26,127 nucleotides of DNA. It comes from DAOTMI01 sp964605545 (lineage in GTDB: Bacteria > Patescibacteriota > Microgenomatia > UBA12405). This document shows positions 1 through 7,173 of the stretch, in pieces. The first letter of the stretch is position 1; every line of letters starts with the position of its first letter. The position numbers were made by a program, and so were the translations under genes. Below the pieces are notes generated by a model that worked only from the letters and a program-made list of their open reading frames with translations, was not told the origin of the DNA and searched no databases. The DNA lies in the NCBI GenBank assembly GCA_964605545.1, contig CAZSCX010000006.1:1-26127 (forward strand). The letters run 5' to 3'.

Positions 1-2
1 AT

Positions 3-359
3 TATCAGAAATTTGTCGAGGAAATGGTTAAGAAAAATGATGTTTTATCAAAACTTTTTTATGTAGTGGTGCCTTTTTCGACCTTGGAACTGGGAATAGG
101 ATCTTTGGTACCAAGAGGAGGAAAAATGCCATTTGATAAACAATATATTTTGGGCAAAGCCAGGGCGAGTTTGGAACCAAAAAGAGATCATTTGTTGCGA
201 TTGTTTTCGCGAATTGGACTGGATATTCGACCTTTGGACAACAAAGAATTGATTGAATTATTTTATGGAATTTACAATGAAGAAGTGGCTGATTCTCAAA
301 AAATAGAAAATTTAAATTTTGAAGCACCGATGGTGGAAACAAATTTGGAGGGGAAATAA
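3..359 (+). CDS. TraC-like N-terminal domain protein (5' end outside window)
   Basis: The frame is open from the first bases of the window, so the gene begins upstream; the first internal ATG at 24 is not a credible start because the residues before it (YQKFVEE) continue the same fold. The visible 118 residues contain a YVVVPF strand, a run of basic and helical residues, and a 'gldirPLdnkELIELFYGIYNEE' type ending. This matches, from memory, the separate N-terminal TraC/VirB4-like protein that CPR genomes place just before VirB4. In that family the domain is thought to assist the VirB4 ATPase of a type IV secretion or conjugation system at the cytoplasmic membrane. It ends one base before the VirB4 start, so the two are almost certainly co-transcribed and translationally coupled. 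Family assignment is by pattern recognition only. Confidence 0.7.
   Translation, partial: YQKFVEEMVKKNDVLSKLFYVVVPFSTLELGIGSLVPRGGKMPFDKQYILGKARASLEPKRDHLLRLFSRIGLDIRPLDNKELIELFYGIYNEEVADSQKIENLNFEAPMVETNLEGK
347..353 (+). promoter_or_regulatory. Shine-Dalgarno site for virB4
   Basis: GGAGGGG lies 7 nt before the ATG at 361. It decides the start: the longer open frame from 319 has no such site. It is one of very few convincing Shine-Dalgarno sequences in the window, consistent with virB4 being translated from inside a longer transcript, unlike most neighbours. Confidence 0.7.
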
Positions 360-360
360 T

Positions 361-3057
361 ATGGGGTTGCTGGATAAAATAACAAGTAAAATTAAACCGT
401 CATTAACTAAGGCTTCGGATAGTGGAACGGTTAAAACAGACAGTAAACAACAATTTAACGCTGGAGTCGTGAGTGCTAAGGATATAATTGCTCCAGGAGC
501 CTTAGAGGTGGATTTTGATTATGTCAGAATTGACAATAAATATTATCGAACATTGTTTGCCGCTTCTTACCCAAGATTTGTAGATATAGGCTGGATGTCT
601 TCTTTAATTAATTTTGACGCAACGTTAAATGTATCGATGTTCGTTTTTCCTCAGGATGGAAAAGAAGTGCTAGATGATTTGAGAAGAAAAATAACAGAAA
701 TGGAAGCAGAGATGAATTCCGATGTCCAGAAAGGAAAAATTGTTAATCCGGCAACTCAGGCAAAATTAGAAGACGCTTTAAATTTACAGGCAGATTTAGT
801 TCGAGGACAGGAAAGATTTTTCCAATTTGGTTTATATATAACAATTAGTGCCGAAAGTGTGGCTGATTTGAATAAAATTAATAAAAATTTGGAAGCGACT
901 TTGGGAGCTTTGATGATTAATACCAAGAGAGCAACTCTGCAAATGGAAGATGGTTTTAAAACAACTTTGCCCATATGTAGCGATAAAATTAATATTTTAA
1001 GAAATATGGACACGACTTCTCTGGCAACGACTTTTCCTTTTGTTTCAAGTGATTTGTCCGATGATAAGGGAATAATGTATGGGATTAATGAACATAACGG
1101 CTCGTTGGTAATTTTTGATCGATTTTCAATGCCGAATTATAATTCGGTAGTTTTTGCGACAGCCGGAGCGGGAAAATCTTACTTGGTTAAATTGGAAGCG
1201 TTGCGTTCGGTAATGATGGGAACGGATATTATAATTGTTGATCCAGAAAACGAATATAGAGATTTGGCTGAAGCAGTGGGAGGACAATATATCGCTTTTG
1301 GATACAACGAGGATTCAAAGATAAACCCTTTTGATCTATCGTTGATAAATGAAGAAGGAGAAAATGCTTTGAACACCAAGGCATTGAATTTAAATAAATT
1401 GTTTAAGGTAATGTTAGGAGTAATGGATCCGATGGAAGAAGCAGTTTTGGATAAGGCAATAATGGAAGCCTATCGAGCTAAAGGAATTACTGCCGATCCA
1501 GAGACTCAAAAAAAGGAAGCGCCGTTGATAGAAGATGTTTATAAAGCGCTTTTGGGTAATGAAGATGAAAAATCAAAAAATATTGGTTTTAGATTGGAAA
1601 AATTTATCAAAGGATCTTTTGCCGGAATATTTAACCAAAAAACAACGGTTAATTTGAAAAGTAATTTTGTGGTTTTTGGAATAAAAAATTTGGAAGAAAG
1701 TTTGAGACCGGTGGCAATGCAAATTATTTTGGATTATATCTGGACGGTTGTAAAAAAGGATTTAAGAAGAAGAATTATGGTCGTCGATGAAGCTTGGTAT
1801 ATGATGAAATATCCGGATAGTGCCGAATTTTTGAGAGGTATTGTAAAAAGAGGAAGAAAGTATTATTTGGGGGTAACAACAGTTACCCAGGATGTGGATG
1901 ATTTTTTGAAAACCGAATATGGAAAAGAAATCGTGACTAATAGTTCAATCCAAATTTTATTAAAGCAACACAGTGCAGCAATAGACCAAATCGGAGAAGT
2001 GTTTTATCTGTCTGAGGGAGAAAAACAATTATTATTAACTGCAGATAAAGGAGAGGGAATATTTTTTGCCGGACCGAATCATGTGGCTATCAGAGTAATT
2101 GCGTCAGACGAAGAAAATAAATTGATAACTTCAAATCCGGAGGAGTTGATGAAAATTAAAAAAGAAAGGGAAATGATGGAAACGAAAATAAAAGTGGAAA
2201 TGAATAAAGAGACAGTGAAACCTGAATTAAACCCCTCTCCGCCTACGGCGGATCTCCCCTTGACAGGGGCGAAAGACTTAAACCAAAAACCAATAATTAA
2301 TAACCAAACAATAAATCAACAGCCAACACAAAACCCCTCTTTAAATCTCTCCTCTCCCCCGGCCGCTGCGGGGGAATTAAAATCCCCTTCCCCTGCAGAG
2401 CAGGGGCTTTCCCCTTTGACAAAAGGGGAACCAAAACCAAGTGAGGAGGTGGTGATACCAATGAGGCAAAAAATTCAGGAGTTGGAAGAGAAAGAAAAAG
2501 CTAAAATTGAGGAACATAAAAAAACACTAGAAGAGGATAATGCTCGTAAGATCGATGAATTTAAAGATAATAAATTGGATGAATTAAAAAAATTAATTGA
2601 AAGTGCAAATAAGATACCGCAAATGCCAACCAATAAACCTTTGACGCAAAAACCGATATTTATTAATCAAACGCCAGAACCAAAAATTCCTCAACCGCCA
2701 CAATTACAGAAAAAACAACAGCCGATTTTTCAAAACCCCTCTGTCCCCGCAGCGGCGGTTTCTAAATCTCCTTCCCCTGCAGAGCAGGGGCTTTCCCCTT
2801 TGACGAAAGGGGAACAAAAACCAGTAAATTCTGTGCCGCTGGCGAAGATACAACTAGAGAAGAAGGCGTTTGATGCAAAAACAGGAAAACCAATTTCTTT
2901 AAATCCCCTTCCCGCCGAAGGCGGGCTTTCCCCTTTGACCAAAGGGGAATCAAAACAAGATTCTCCGGCCACGCCGACAGCTCCGCAATCAGGCGGGCAA
3001 GCAAATGATAAATCTAAAATGGATTACGATAAGTTATTTGGCAATGGAATAGTATAA
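361..3057 (+). CDS. virB4: VirB4/TraC-type type IV secretion ATPase with repeat-derived tail
   Basis: An 898-residue hexameric-type ATPase expected to energise a type IV secretion/conjugation apparatus at the cytoplasmic face of the membrane. Walker A (ATAGAGKS) is at residues 266-273 and Walker B (RIMVVDEAW) has D476-E477; a TTVTQDVDDF segment follows, as in VirB4/HerA-FtsK ATPases. The start at 361 is set by a Shine-Dalgarno site. The ATPase ends near residue 610. The remaining ~290 residues are Pro/Ser/Gln/Lys-rich, apparently disordered, with a Glu/Lys-rich helical stretch in the middle. Four copies of a palindromic DNA element are translated in this tail and give SPSPAEQGLSPLTKGE-like peptides. 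A separate GC-rich patch near 2969-3000 may be a further repeat. The gene sits between the TraC-like gene and an M15 peptidase gene. Assignment of the ATPase is firm; the tail's role is unknown. Confidence 0.9.
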   Translation: MGLLDKITSKIKPSLTKASDSGTVKTDSKQQFNAGVVSAKDIIAPGALEVDFDYVRIDNKYYRTLFAASYPRFVDIGWMSSLINFDATLNVSMFVFPQDGKEVLDDLRRKITEMEAEMNSDVQKGKIVNPATQAKLEDALNLQADLVRGQERFFQFGLYITISAESVADLNKINKNLEATLGALMINTKRATLQMEDGFKTTLPICSDKINILRNMDTTSLATTFPFVSSDLSDDKGIMYGINEHNGSLVIFDRFSMPNYNSVVFATAGAGKSYLVKLEALRSVMMGTDIIIVDPENEYRDLAEAVGGQYIAFGYNEDSKINPFDLSLINEEGENALNTKALNLNKLFKVMLGVMDPMEEAVLDKAIMEAYRAKGITADPETQKKEAPLIEDVYKALLGNEDEKSKNIGFRLEKFIKGSFAGIFNQKTTVNLKSNFVVFGIKNLEESLRPVAMQIILDYIWTVVKKDLRRRIMVVDEAWYMMKYPDSAEFLRGIVKRGRKYYLGVTTVTQDVDDFLKTEYGKEIVTNSSIQILLKQHSAAIDQIGEVFYLSEGEKQLLLTADKGEGIFFAGPNHVAIRVIASDEENKLITSNPEELMKIKKEREMMETKIKVEMNKETVKPELNPSPPTADLPLTGAKDLNQKPIINNQTINQQPTQNPSLNLSSPPAAAGELKSPSPAEQGLSPLTKGEPKPSEEVVIPMRQKIQELEEKEKAKIEEHKKTLEEDNARKIDEFKDNKLDELKKLIESANKIPQMPTNKPLTQKPIFINQTPEPKIPQPPQLQKKQQPIFQNPSVPAAAVSKSPSPAEQGLSPLTKGEQKPVNSVPLAKIQLEKKAFDAKTGKPISLNPLPAEGGLSPLTKGESKQDSPATPTAPQSGGQANDKSKMDYDKLFGNGIV
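2230..2270 (+). repeat. Two-hairpin palindromic element, copy 1 (in virB4)
   Basis: Hairpin 1 is TCCGCC-tac-GGCGGA and hairpin 2 is CCCCT-tgac-AGGGG. It is translated in frame as NPSPPTADLPLTG. It is the shortest copy, with hairpin 2 reduced to 5 bp. Confidence 0.75.
2332..2430 (+). repeat. Palindromic element, copy 2, compound (in virB4)
   Basis: This copy starts with an element head (AACCCCTCTTTAAATCTC) and a CCCCC...GGGGG hairpin, then restarts as a complete element: CCCCTGC-aga-GCAGGGG followed by TTCCCCTTT-gaca-AAAGGGGAA. It looks like one element placed within or beside another. It is translated in frame, ending in SPSPAEQGLSPLTKGE. Confidence 0.85.
2734..2814 (+). repeat. Palindromic element, copy 3, compound (in virB4)
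   Basis: The same compound arrangement as copy 2: a head with a CCGC/GCGG hairpin, then CCCCTGC-aga-GCAGGGG and TTCCCCTTT-gacg-AAAGGGGAA. The second half is nearly identical to copy 2, which suggests a recent duplication. It encodes SPSPAEQGLSPLTKGEQKP. Confidence 0.85.
2901..2949 (+). repeat. Palindromic element, copy 4 (in virB4)
   Basis: A single complete element: CCCGCC-gaa-GGCGGG, then TTCCCCTTT-gacc-AAAGGGGAA. It is translated as NPLPAEGGLSPLTKGES close to the VirB4 C-terminus. Confidence 0.85.
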
Positions 3058-3058
3058 T
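3053..3058 (+). promoter_or_regulatory. -10 box for the M15 peptidase gene
   Basis: A perfect TATAAT ends 8 nt before the ATG at 3067, where no Shine-Dalgarno is present. The virB4 stop codon (TAA, 3055-3057) lies inside the hexamer. A leaderless or near-leaderless start is inferred. Confidence 0.5.
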
Positions 3059-3066
3059 TTTTATAG

Positions 3067-5877
3067 ATGGCCATAGATATTGAAAAATTAGAAAAGCTTC
3101 GTGATAGTGGAGTGAAATTTTCAGGAGATGTTTTTGAGGTAGCCCAGGCAATGCAAATACTGAAAACGAATGGTTATGAAAATTTAAAGGGAATAAAAAC
3201 TTTTAATGATTTGATCGCTGTTTTGGGTGATATGTTAAAGGTGGAAAACACGGAATCAGTAATGGAAAGTGAAATAAGACAAATAATAACCGAGGGAAAG
3301 ATGATCGACAAGATTACCTTGGATTATTTAGTAAAAAAATATGAAAAAGAAATAAATACTAGGCAAGGACAGGAAGTAATAGCAAAATTGATTAGAGATT
3401 ATGTGGAACAGTTTAGTGTAAAGCATAAGGTAGAAGGAAAAATAGATGAAGTAGCCAAAAAGGTAGTAAAAGAATTGGGAGGAAAGGAGGAATTATTAAA
3501 ACCGGTAAAAGAGGTATTGAAATTAGATTTGGAAGAAGTAGAAATTCAGGAAGAAAAAAACATTACCACCGAATATATTGAGAACGAATTAAAAAAATTT
3601 GATACGGGAAAAGATTTGTTGGATAAAGAAATAAATTTATATAAAGAAGCTGAAAATGAAGCAGTCAAGGGCTTGAAAGAGGCAATTAAAATTGAAGATT
3701 TGTCAAAAGAACAGGAAGAAAATATAAAAGAATCTTTGAAAAATCTGGATCCGCAAAAAGCAACGGAAAAAATTGCCCAAACGATATTTGTCAAAGATAA
3801 GGAAGTAATAGATGTAATCAAAAAGGAAGTAATTAAATTTAATGAAAATAAAAATGAGACATTAAAAAAAGCGGAAATTATTGTAGAGGAAGGAACAAAA
3901 GAAACTGGAGCAACAAAGGAAGAAAAAATAAAATATAGAGAAATTGTTTATCAAAAAATTGTTGATTTACCAGTAGATCCGAAAAATATAACAGCAGAGA
4001 ATAAAATACTGCAATTGATAACCGGCGATATAAATCGTGATTTAATCAGAGTTGTCGATGATGAATTTAGAAGAAATGTCGCTTATTTGGGAGACAAAAA
4101 TTTTAAAGAAAATTTATATACGGCACTTTTATTTAGAAAAGATATAAAAGACAATTTAGTTTTAAAGGGAATTATAGAGAAAAACAGATACCGAATTTTG
4201 GATTTGATAGAAAAGCAAGTTCTGGCATTTACCGGAGAAAGTAGTAAAGCAGTAGAAGAAATTAAACAAACGAGCGGGGTGGAAGATAAAAAGATAGAAG
4301 TAGTTTTGAAAAAAGCTCATTTGGAATTAGAAAAATATAAAAAAGAAAATAAGGAACTGATAAACAAGTATGAAAACCAAGTGATGAAAGAGGTAATTCA
4401 AAAAAATATTTTGAATAAATTTATCCCGGAAAATAAGGATCAAAAAAGAATTATTAAGAATTATTCCGAGTTTATAGCCGAATCTTTCCACCCGATAAAA
4501 AAGAAAAATCTCCCAATTAAAGATTGGTTGGAAAATTTCAAAATGATGAAAGGAGAGATGATAAAAGAAAAAATTCCCGTCCCTTATTCATTGCCAATAA
4601 TAAGAAAAACAGAAAAATTAGCCAATTATTTTGAGTCCAGACCTTATTTTTTAAATCGAATGCAATTTTCTCAAAATATTGAAAATATTTTTTCTAGAAT
4701 CGGAATAAATAGACCCGTTTTTGAGAATCAATTAATTTTTAGAAATGTCTGGAATGAGATAAAAATGGTACCAACGAGTGGAATGCAAGTCGGAGTGAAA
4801 AGTTTTTTTAGTGATATAGGATCAAGTTTTAGAGGAATACGACAGGGAGGAGTGGGAGGAGCAATCCAATCTATTTCGAATTTGGGAAATAATATTGGTG
4901 AAACATTGGGAAAGGGATTTAATAAAACAATGGATGGATTGGGAATAACTCCTGGGGGATTGAAAAGAGATGTGGGTAATGCATTGGGGAAAACAGGTAA
5001 TAGTTTGCTGAAAAACGGGATAACTGTTGGAGAAAATTTAACAAAATTAGGTTCGAAAGCACTGGCAATGGCAACAGCAAAGGGAGTAGCGGTATTTTTG
5101 TTGTTGATAATTGGAGGAATTTTGCTTTATTCGATTTTTATGAGTGGTTCGATTTCGACATTAGTACCGCCAAATACATTAGCGGGGCAAATTACACCAG
5201 GAGAAGGAGAAGAGGGGGAAGAAAAAGACCCTGTTAATGGAGTGTGTTGGGTGACAAGAAATATTTTTGGAGTAGATGAAAAAATTGGATATTTAGGGGT
5301 TTTTGGTAATATAGATCGATGTGAAGAAATTGATGATAGAGGAGAGACTAAAAGCTGTAGAGAAGAAGTTTTTCATATTACTAAATGTGTTAAATATGGA
5401 ACAATGAAAAAAATGTCCTTGAAGGACTGTCCTTCTGGAGATGAATGTTATTTGGATGAAGTAGCTTATGATGCTTATAAAAAATTAATAAAAAGAATAA
5501 GAGAAGAATTAGGAGATAATATTGATAATGGTTTTGAAGGTTTAGAAATGGACTATGCCTACAGAGATTATTGGGGACAAATTTGGAGATATTGTGATCT
5601 TGGTCCAGAAGAGGCGGCGTATCCGGGAAATTCGCCGCACATGAGCGGATTGGCTTTTGACCTCAAAATACCTTCTAAAGATATCTTGGGAAGAAAATAT
5701 TCGTATGATTTCTGGAAAAGATATAATTGGTTTGTTTTGTGGGATAAATATGCCCGTGATTATGGCTTTTTCCCATGTATAGAGGCTGATACTTGTGGCC
5801 GTGATGAACCGTGGCATTGGGAATTTAGAAATAAAATAAAACAAGGGGATATCAAAGAGGGAGATGGTTGTCCTTGA
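3067..5877 (+). CDS. Single-pass membrane protein with C-terminal VanY-type M15 (D-Ala-D-Ala carboxypeptidase) domain
   Basis: A 936-residue protein next to VirB4. Residues 1 to about 580 are Lys/Glu-rich and helical, probably coiled coil. Residues ~590-670 are Gly-rich with repeated short amphipathic stretches, and residues ~674-694 form one membrane segment. The C-terminal ~150 residues carry the M15B signature: S856-P-H858-M-S-G-L-A-F-D865 and E914-P-W-H917-W-E-F. From the family, H858, D865 and H917 bind zinc and E914 is catalytic; the reaction is cleavage of peptidoglycan stem peptides. I count ten cysteines after the membrane segment and none before it, which fits a cytoplasmic N-terminus and a disulfide-bonded outer peptidase. 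It may open or trim cell wall for the secretion apparatus (inference). It ends 2 nt from the convergent dnaN. The N-terminal region is not recognised. Confidence 0.82.
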   Translation: MAIDIEKLEKLRDSGVKFSGDVFEVAQAMQILKTNGYENLKGIKTFNDLIAVLGDMLKVENTESVMESEIRQIITEGKMIDKITLDYLVKKYEKEINTRQGQEVIAKLIRDYVEQFSVKHKVEGKIDEVAKKVVKELGGKEELLKPVKEVLKLDLEEVEIQEEKNITTEYIENELKKFDTGKDLLDKEINLYKEAENEAVKGLKEAIKIEDLSKEQEENIKESLKNLDPQKATEKIAQTIFVKDKEVIDVIKKEVIKFNENKNETLKKAEIIVEEGTKETGATKEEKIKYREIVYQKIVDLPVDPKNITAENKILQLITGDINRDLIRVVDDEFRRNVAYLGDKNFKENLYTALLFRKDIKDNLVLKGIIEKNRYRILDLIEKQVLAFTGESSKAVEEIKQTSGVEDKKIEVVLKKAHLELEKYKKENKELINKYENQVMKEVIQKNILNKFIPENKDQKRIIKNYSEFIAESFHPIKKKNLPIKDWLENFKMMKGEMIKEKIPVPYSLPIIRKTEKLANYFESRPYFLNRMQFSQNIENIFSRIGINRPVFENQLIFRNVWNEIKMVPTSGMQVGVKSFFSDIGSSFRGIRQGGVGGAIQSISNLGNNIGETLGKGFNKTMDGLGITPGGLKRDVGNALGKTGNSLLKNGITVGENLTKLGSKALAMATAKGVAVFLLLIIGGILLYSIFMSGSISTLVPPNTLAGQITPGEGEEGEEKDPVNGVCWVTRNIFGVDEKIGYLGVFGNIDRCEEIDDRGETKSCREEVFHITKCVKYGTMKKMSLKDCPSGDECYLDEVAYDAYKKLIKRIREELGDNIDNGFEGLEMDYAYRDYWGQIWRYCDLGPEEAAYPGNSPHMSGLAFDLKIPSKDILGRKYSYDFWKRYNWFVLWDKYARDYGFFPCIEADTCGRDEPWHWEFRNKIKQGDIKEGDGCP

Positions 5878-5879
5878 TT

Positions 5880-7001
5880 TTAGTCTTGGATGCGGACGGG
5901 CATGATGATGTGAGTGTAGGCGGGGTCGGAAAGATCGGAAAATAAACCAGGGGTCAAAGATTCGTTGAGTTTTATGGCTAATTCTTTGCCTTTGGCGGCG
6001 GAAACAAAATCAAGAATAAATTTAAAATTAAAAGCAATTTCGAGGGGTTCGCCTTCAATTCTGGCGTCAAGAGTAATTTTATTTTTCCCAAGTTGAGGAG
6101 CGTTGGCAGAAATTTCGATTGAATCGGATTTGATATTCATTTTGACAACATTGGCACTTTGGGAAGCAAAAACTGAAGCAAGTTTGATGGCCTGCAACAA
6201 CTCATCTTTGTTAATAAAAATATTTGTAGTAAAATTTTCTGGAATTATTTTTTGGTACTCGGGGTACTGGCCATCCAATAGACTAGAAACCAGCTCCAAG
6301 TCCTCTAGGACGAATATTATCTGGTGTTCATCACACGTGGTTCCTATTTTGATTTTGGAATTCGTTTTAGCGAGTTTGGTGACCTCGGTCAAAGTTTTAG
6401 CAGGGATTAATAAAGTTATTTTTTCTTTACCACCAGGAAGTTTAATAGAATCTTTCAATTTTATTTCTTTTAGAGATAGACGAAAACCATCGGTAGCGAC
6501 AAAAACTAAAGCATTTGGGGTGAAACAGCAAAGAATACCTGTTAACACTGGGCGAGAATCATCGGTAGCAGCGGAAAAATTTATTTGATTGATGGTAGAA
6601 ATAATTTCATTAATATTTATTTCAAAAGTATCTTTTTGATTAATAGAAGCAAGGGTAGGAAAATCAGTAGCAGGACTGGTCGCAAAATCGGATTCGGATT
6701 TATTTGATTTAATATTTAATAAATTATTGTTTAATTTAATATCAATTTTTCCGGCGTTGAGATAAGAAACAAATTCAGTAATTTCGTGTGAAGGAATGGT
6801 GACACTTCCCTCTTCTTCAATTTTGGCACCAATCCAATAATTAATACCAAGATCTAAATTGGTGGCGGATAATTTAAGACGACCAGAATCGGTACTGAGT
6901 AAAATATTATTGAGAATCGGTAGTTGGGCTTTAACGGAAACAAAACGAGAAACATGTCCCAAGGCGAGATTAAAATTTTCTTGCAAAAGGGAGAGTTTCA
7001 T
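5880..7001 (-). CDS. dnaN: DNA polymerase III sliding clamp (beta subunit)
   Basis: A 373-residue protein of normal length for the ring clamp that tethers DNA polymerase III to DNA. The start (MKLSLLQENFNLALGHVSRF), the 'LPILNNILLST' strand, the mid-domain 'TDGFRLSLKEIKL' and the C-terminal 'YTHIIMPVRIQD' are all typical of the family. It is read from the same strand as dnaA and lies downstream of it across a 172-bp spacer holding DnaA boxes. Its own extended -10 (TGTTAAGAT in gene sense) ends 7 nt before ATG. Although conserved and essential, it is encoded on the C-rich strand here: the + strand over 5881-6060 has about twice as many G as C. Confidence 0.97.
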   Translation of the reverse strand: MKLSLLQENFNLALGHVSRFVSVKAQLPILNNILLSTDSGRLKLSATNLDLGINYWIGAKIEEEGSVTIPSHEITEFVSYLNAGKIDIKLNNNLLNIKSNKSESDFATSPATDFPTLASINQKDTFEININEIISTINQINFSAATDDSRPVLTGILCCFTPNALVFVATDGFRLSLKEIKLKDSIKLPGGKEKITLLIPAKTLTEVTKLAKTNSKIKIGTTCDEHQIIFVLEDLELVSSLLDGQYPEYQKIIPENFTTNIFINKDELLQAIKLASVFASQSANVVKMNIKSDSIEISANAPQLGKNKITLDARIEGEPLEIAFNFKFILDFVSAAKGKELAIKLNESLTPGLFSDLSDPAYTHIIMPVRIQD

Positions 7002-7008
7002 AATGAAT

Positions 7009-7017
7009 ATCTTAACA
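7009..7017 (-). promoter_or_regulatory. Extended -10 for dnaN
   Basis: Reading toward dnaN, TGT-TAAGAT ends 7 nt before the start codon (7002-7008). There is no Shine-Dalgarno. It overlaps the AT-rich candidate unwinding region. Confidence 0.5.
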
Positions 7018-7046
7018 TAACAAATGATAGAAAATTGATTAACAAA

Positions 7047-7061
7047 ATAGTAGTATTGTTA
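7047..7061 (-). promoter_or_regulatory. DnaA-trio-like motif
   Basis: On the + strand this reads ATAGTAGTATTGTTA, so the - strand carries ACTACTATT. That corresponds to 3'-GAT-GAT-AA on the opposite strand, the form of the known DnaA-trio element. It is flanked on one side by GC-rich and on the other by AT-rich sequence, as expected. The motif is short and could arise by chance. Confidence 0.45.
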
Positions 7062-7120
7062 GGGTCGGTGAAAAAGTGGGGAAAAAGAAAAAAGGAGCTT
7101 TGGGTTTTGGGTAATGTTTG

Positions 7121-7153
7121 TGAGGATAAGAGTGTGGATAAATATGTGGATAA
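7121..7153 (+). promoter_or_regulatory. Array of three DnaA boxes at 12-bp pitch
   Basis: TGAGGATAA starts at 7121 (one mismatch); TGTGGATAA starts at 7133 and again at 7145 (both perfect matches to the reverse of TTATCCACA). All have the same orientation with an exact 12-bp repeat. Confidence 0.85.
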
Positions 7154-7173
7154 GTGCATAAAGAAAATGAAAG

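Larger units (their letters stand above)
7002..7173. other. Candidate replication origin region between dnaA and dnaN
   Basis: This 172-bp spacer holds two perfect DnaA boxes plus one near match at 12-bp pitch (7121-7153) and a degenerate box at 7077-7085 (TGGGGAAAA, 7/9). A GC-rich patch follows at 7061-7070, then a DnaA-trio-like run at 7047-7061, and AT-rich sequence to the dnaN start. In the dnaA-to-dnaN direction the order is boxes, GC-rich, trio, AT-rich, as in the basal unwinding system known from Bacillus subtilis. The GC skew does not change sign here, so an active origin is not certain. Confidence 0.6.

Noticed and set aside
319..360. Longer virB4 start at 319
   Set aside because: The extra residues overlap the end of the TraC-like gene; the ATG at 361 has a GGAGGGG site 7 nt upstream.
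6103..6588. 161-residue + strand open frame inside dnaN
   Set aside because: It is opposite the highly conserved dnaN reading frame and has no protein-like features.
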